Assembly: GCA_016192205.1 (NCBI GenBank)
Contig: JACPUP010000045.1
Coordinates: forward strand, 1 to 5,050
DNA: 5,050 bases
Origin: Candidatus Kerfeldbacteria bacterium
GTDB lineage: Bacteria; Patescibacteriota; Patescibacteriia; SBBC01; JACPUP01
Direction of reading: 5' to 3'
Positions 4,807-5,050 of this stretch are shown in pieces. The position numbers and the translations under genes are program-made. The notes below the pieces were generated by a model. It ran no database searches. It saw nothing but the letters and a program-made list of their open reading frames with translations, and was not told the DNA's origin. How positions within the stretch are numbered: position 1 is the stretch's first letter; every line of letters begins with the position of its first letter.

Positions 4807-5050
4807 CTACGCGATAAAATCGAGGTACAGCCCAACCACCAATGCCAAGCCGGAGGCGGCAAAGATGACGATGTAATTCCACTTCTCCTTGGTAGACTTG
4901 AGGGTGGACAGGATGTACTCGAGGGCTTGCCCATCCGCCTCCGTGAGTGGCTTGTGCCCCCGCACTTTCGCCGCCAGCCGGTGCTCGACGATGAGTTGCG
5001 CGCGCCGTTGCGACACGCGATACCGATGGGCGAAGTAGACGATGAATCCT
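4807..5050 (-). CDS. C-terminal part of a small membrane protein, function unknown; 5' end outside window
   Basis: Eighty codons of an open frame enter from the right edge and end at TAG (4809-4807). The visible start, GFIVYFAHRYR, looks like the end of a membrane helix with a positive flank. A charged, probably helical cytoplasmic stretch follows (about residues 11-56, with QRRAQLIVEHRLAAK and a KSTKEK segment). A second hydrophobic helix of about 59-80 (YIVIFAASGLALVVGLYLDF) ends the protein. A GTG at 5016 would give a 69-residue product, but the frame stays open to the edge and the upstream residues look like a helix, so I treat the gene as partial. The helix-charged linker-helix plan resembles small DUF6249-like proteins; that is a weak impression. 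No terminator is seen before the next promoter. Confidence 0.6.
   Translation of the reverse strand, partial: GFIVYFAHRYRVSQRRAQLIVEHRLAAKVRGHKPLTEADGQALEYILSTLKSTKEKWNYIVIFAASGLALVVGLYLDFIA

Overview
The window is GC-rich, densely coded bacterial DNA. Every gene I can support lies on the minus strand, so transcription runs from high to low coordinates. The best taxonomic clue is the large secreted protein at 558-2540. It ends in a FlgD/T9SS-like Ig domain, a tail common in FCB-group bacteria and uncultivated relatives (for example Eisenbacteria, Latescibacteria, Zixibacteria or Gemmatimonadota-like lineages). The placement is an inference and I would not name a phylum from this window alone.

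Layout in transcription order: (1) 5050-4807, the C-terminal end of a small membrane protein that enters from outside the window. (2) 4806-4716, an intergenic region with a good promoter (TTGACC, 17 bp, TAGCGT). (3) 4715-4290, a 141-residue polytopic membrane protein of unknown function, followed by a GC-rich hairpin terminator at 4263-4237. (4) 4289-4095, an AT-richer intergenic region with heptad repeats in opposing orientation, a 20-bp palindrome and three copies of the 9-mer CGTCGCCAG. (5) 4094-3081, a zinc-dependent medium-chain dehydrogenase. (6) 3081-2617, a compact SpoU/TrmH-family RNA 2'-O-methyltransferase whose GTG start overlaps the dehydrogenase stop by one base. (7) 2540-558, a secreted CehA/McbA-type PHP metallohydrolase with its own likely promoter and a clear Shine-Dalgarno sequence. 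(8) a two-tier hairpin terminator at 528-488. (9) 428-1, the N-terminal domain of an M17 leucyl aminopeptidase (pepA), preceded by a promoter so close to the ATG that the mRNA would be almost leaderless.

The genes do not form an obvious single pathway. The only tightly coupled pair is the dehydrogenase and the RNA methyltransferase. The other genes look like separate transcription units, each with its own promoter and in two cases a terminator. The part least explained by ordinary annotation is the structured intergenic element at about 4101-4220. It could be a small repeat or MITE-like element, a regulatory region for the dehydrogenase, or both. I see no CRISPR array, transposase, rRNA, tRNA or defence system. 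Long open frames on the plus strand are antisense shadows of the GC-rich genes.
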